This document shows, piece after piece, positions 7,050 through 7,300 of a DNA stretch of 7,300 bases (position 1 is its first letter; every line of letters starts with the position of its first letter). The stretch lies in contig JAJQAS010000215.1 in the NCBI GenBank assembly GCA_021203685.1, positions 1 through 7,300 on the forward strand. Reading direction: 5' to 3'. The notes beneath the pieces were generated by a model, which was not told where the DNA came from, made no database searches, and saw only the letters and a program-made list of their open reading frames with translations. The DNA comes from Clostridiales bacterium (GTDB lineage Bacteria; Bacillota; Clostridia; Oscillospirales; Oscillospiraceae). The position numbers and the translations under genes were made by a program.

Positions 7050-7096
7050 GTTCACAGCCTCCCAGATGAGTGAATTGGTAGTTATGATTGCTCAGC

Positions 7097-7126
7097 ATGA
7101 TAGAAATTAGCAATTAGCAATGTGCA
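7097..7126 (-). promoter_or_regulatory. Possible promoter of the AICAR transformylase gene
   Basis: On the minus strand TGCACA (complement of 7121-7126, 4 of 6 matches to TTGACA) is followed after 18 bases by TATCAT (complement of 7097-7102), the same -10 and spacing as in the recN promoter. The -35 falls inside the heptamer repeat array. A start near 7090 would give a leader of about 40 bases. Confidence 0.35.
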
Positions 7127-7160
7127 ATGTGCAATTATCAGCTATTAGCCTTTAGCTATT
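7105..7160. repeat. Heptamer tandem array, eight units in one phase
   Basis: Units start every 7 bases from 7105: AATTAGC, AATTAGC, AATGTGC, AATGTGC, AATTATC, AGCTATT, AGCCTTT, AGCTATT. The last three are the GCTATTA family seen at 153-187. The first five are a related AATTAGC/AATGTGC version. The array sits upstream of the AICAR transformylase start and overlaps its possible -35 element. Confidence 0.8.
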
Positions 7161-7162
7161 AG

Positions 7163-7238
7163 TCAGGATAGTGGTTGCTGTTTCGTCAGCGATTTTGCCG
7201 GGCAAAGTACAGGTTTTCCATGGAGAACTATCGTTTGG
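7163..7238. other. Non-coding gap segment with nested inverted repeats
   Basis: No convincing gene lies here. GATAGT (7167-7172) and ACTATC (7227-7232) are complementary and enclose three short hairpins: GCTG/CAGC (7177-7180 with 7187-7190), TTTGC/GCAAA (7194-7198 with 7202-7206) and a near-palindrome TTTTCCATGGAGAA (7214-7227). This could be a folded RNA or chance. It lies upstream of the possible transformylase promoter, so it is unlikely to be that gene's leader. Confidence 0.3.
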
Positions 7239-7300
7239 CAACTCACCACCCCGGTTGCCTCCCCAGACCGGGGAGGAGGGCCGCCCCCGCAGGCGGTGGC
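7239..7300. repeat. GC-rich palindromic intergenic element, copy B (reversed, cut by window end)
   Basis: Read on the minus strand this gives CCACC, hairpin CCGCC/GGCGG (7281-7285 with 7292-7296), CCCTCC, hairpin CCTCCCC/GGGGAGG (7258-7264 with 7270-7276, 7-bp perfect stem), then GGGGTGGTGAGTTG. This is the same order as copy A at 4528-4632, including the shared GGGGAGGCAA and GGGGTGGT-AGTTG ends. The element continues past the right edge. Confidence 0.75.

Noticed and set aside
5757..7073. Long plus-strand open frame of 438 codons opposite the AICAR transformylase
   Set aside because: It mirrors a strongly conserved gene and shows the same GC-driven composition. The conserved motifs are all on the minus strand.
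7050..7238. Purine riboswitch or PurR-type control upstream of the purine genes
   Set aside because: Neither the purD leader nor the transformylase leader shows the conserved purine riboswitch core or a recognisable paired PurBox; only repeats and short stems are seen.

Overview
This window looks like a housekeeping stretch of a GC-rich, low-AT Firmicute chromosome, most likely a gut Clostridia member of the Oscillospiraceae (Flavonifractor/Pseudoflavonifractor/Lawsonibacter-like). That placement is inference. It rests on GC-rich third codon positions, strong GGAGG-type ribosome binding sites, a GAAC-N4-GTTC LexA site of the Gram-positive type, Clostridia-like protein sequences, and AT-rich intergenic repeats next to GC-rich palindromic repeats. 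No phage, insertion sequence, CRISPR array, tRNA or rRNA is visible.

Layout. On the left edge (32-133, minus) is a 33-codon open frame with a textbook ribosome binding site, encoding one predicted membrane helix. It diverges from a SpoU/TrmH-family RNA 2'-O-methyltransferase (361-1197, plus) across a heptamer repeat array with dyad symmetry. Next is recN (1314-3026, plus), the SMC-like DNA double-strand-break repair ATPase, with a near-consensus promoter and a perfect LexA box over its predicted transcription start. recN converges on purD (3195-4457, minus), and the gap holds another heptamer array, a 10-bp triplicate repeat and a hairpin terminator. To the right, all on the minus strand and in order of transcription, come a standalone AICAR transformylase (5874-7049) with its own strong terminator, a maltose/galactoside-type O-acetyltransferase (5149-5757) coupled to a dCMP-deaminase-family gene (4648-5136), then a palindromic repeat element and purD.

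How the genes fit together. PurD (GAR synthetase, step 2 of purine synthesis) and the AICAR transformylase (step 9) belong to one pathway, but an acetyltransferase/dCMP deaminase pair with its own promoter separates them. The transformylase lacks the IMP cyclohydrolase domain of ordinary PurH, so a separate cyclohydrolase must lie outside the window. RecN and the methyltransferase are functionally independent of the purine genes, and recN appears to be its own SOS-controlled unit.

The coding content is conventional; I see no undescribed multi-gene system. The most interesting material is intergenic: three gaps carry arrays of a degenerate 7-bp unit (GCTATTA-like), two carry copies of a GC-rich palindromic element in opposite orientations whose stems are kept while their sequence changes, and recN carries a clear SOS operator.
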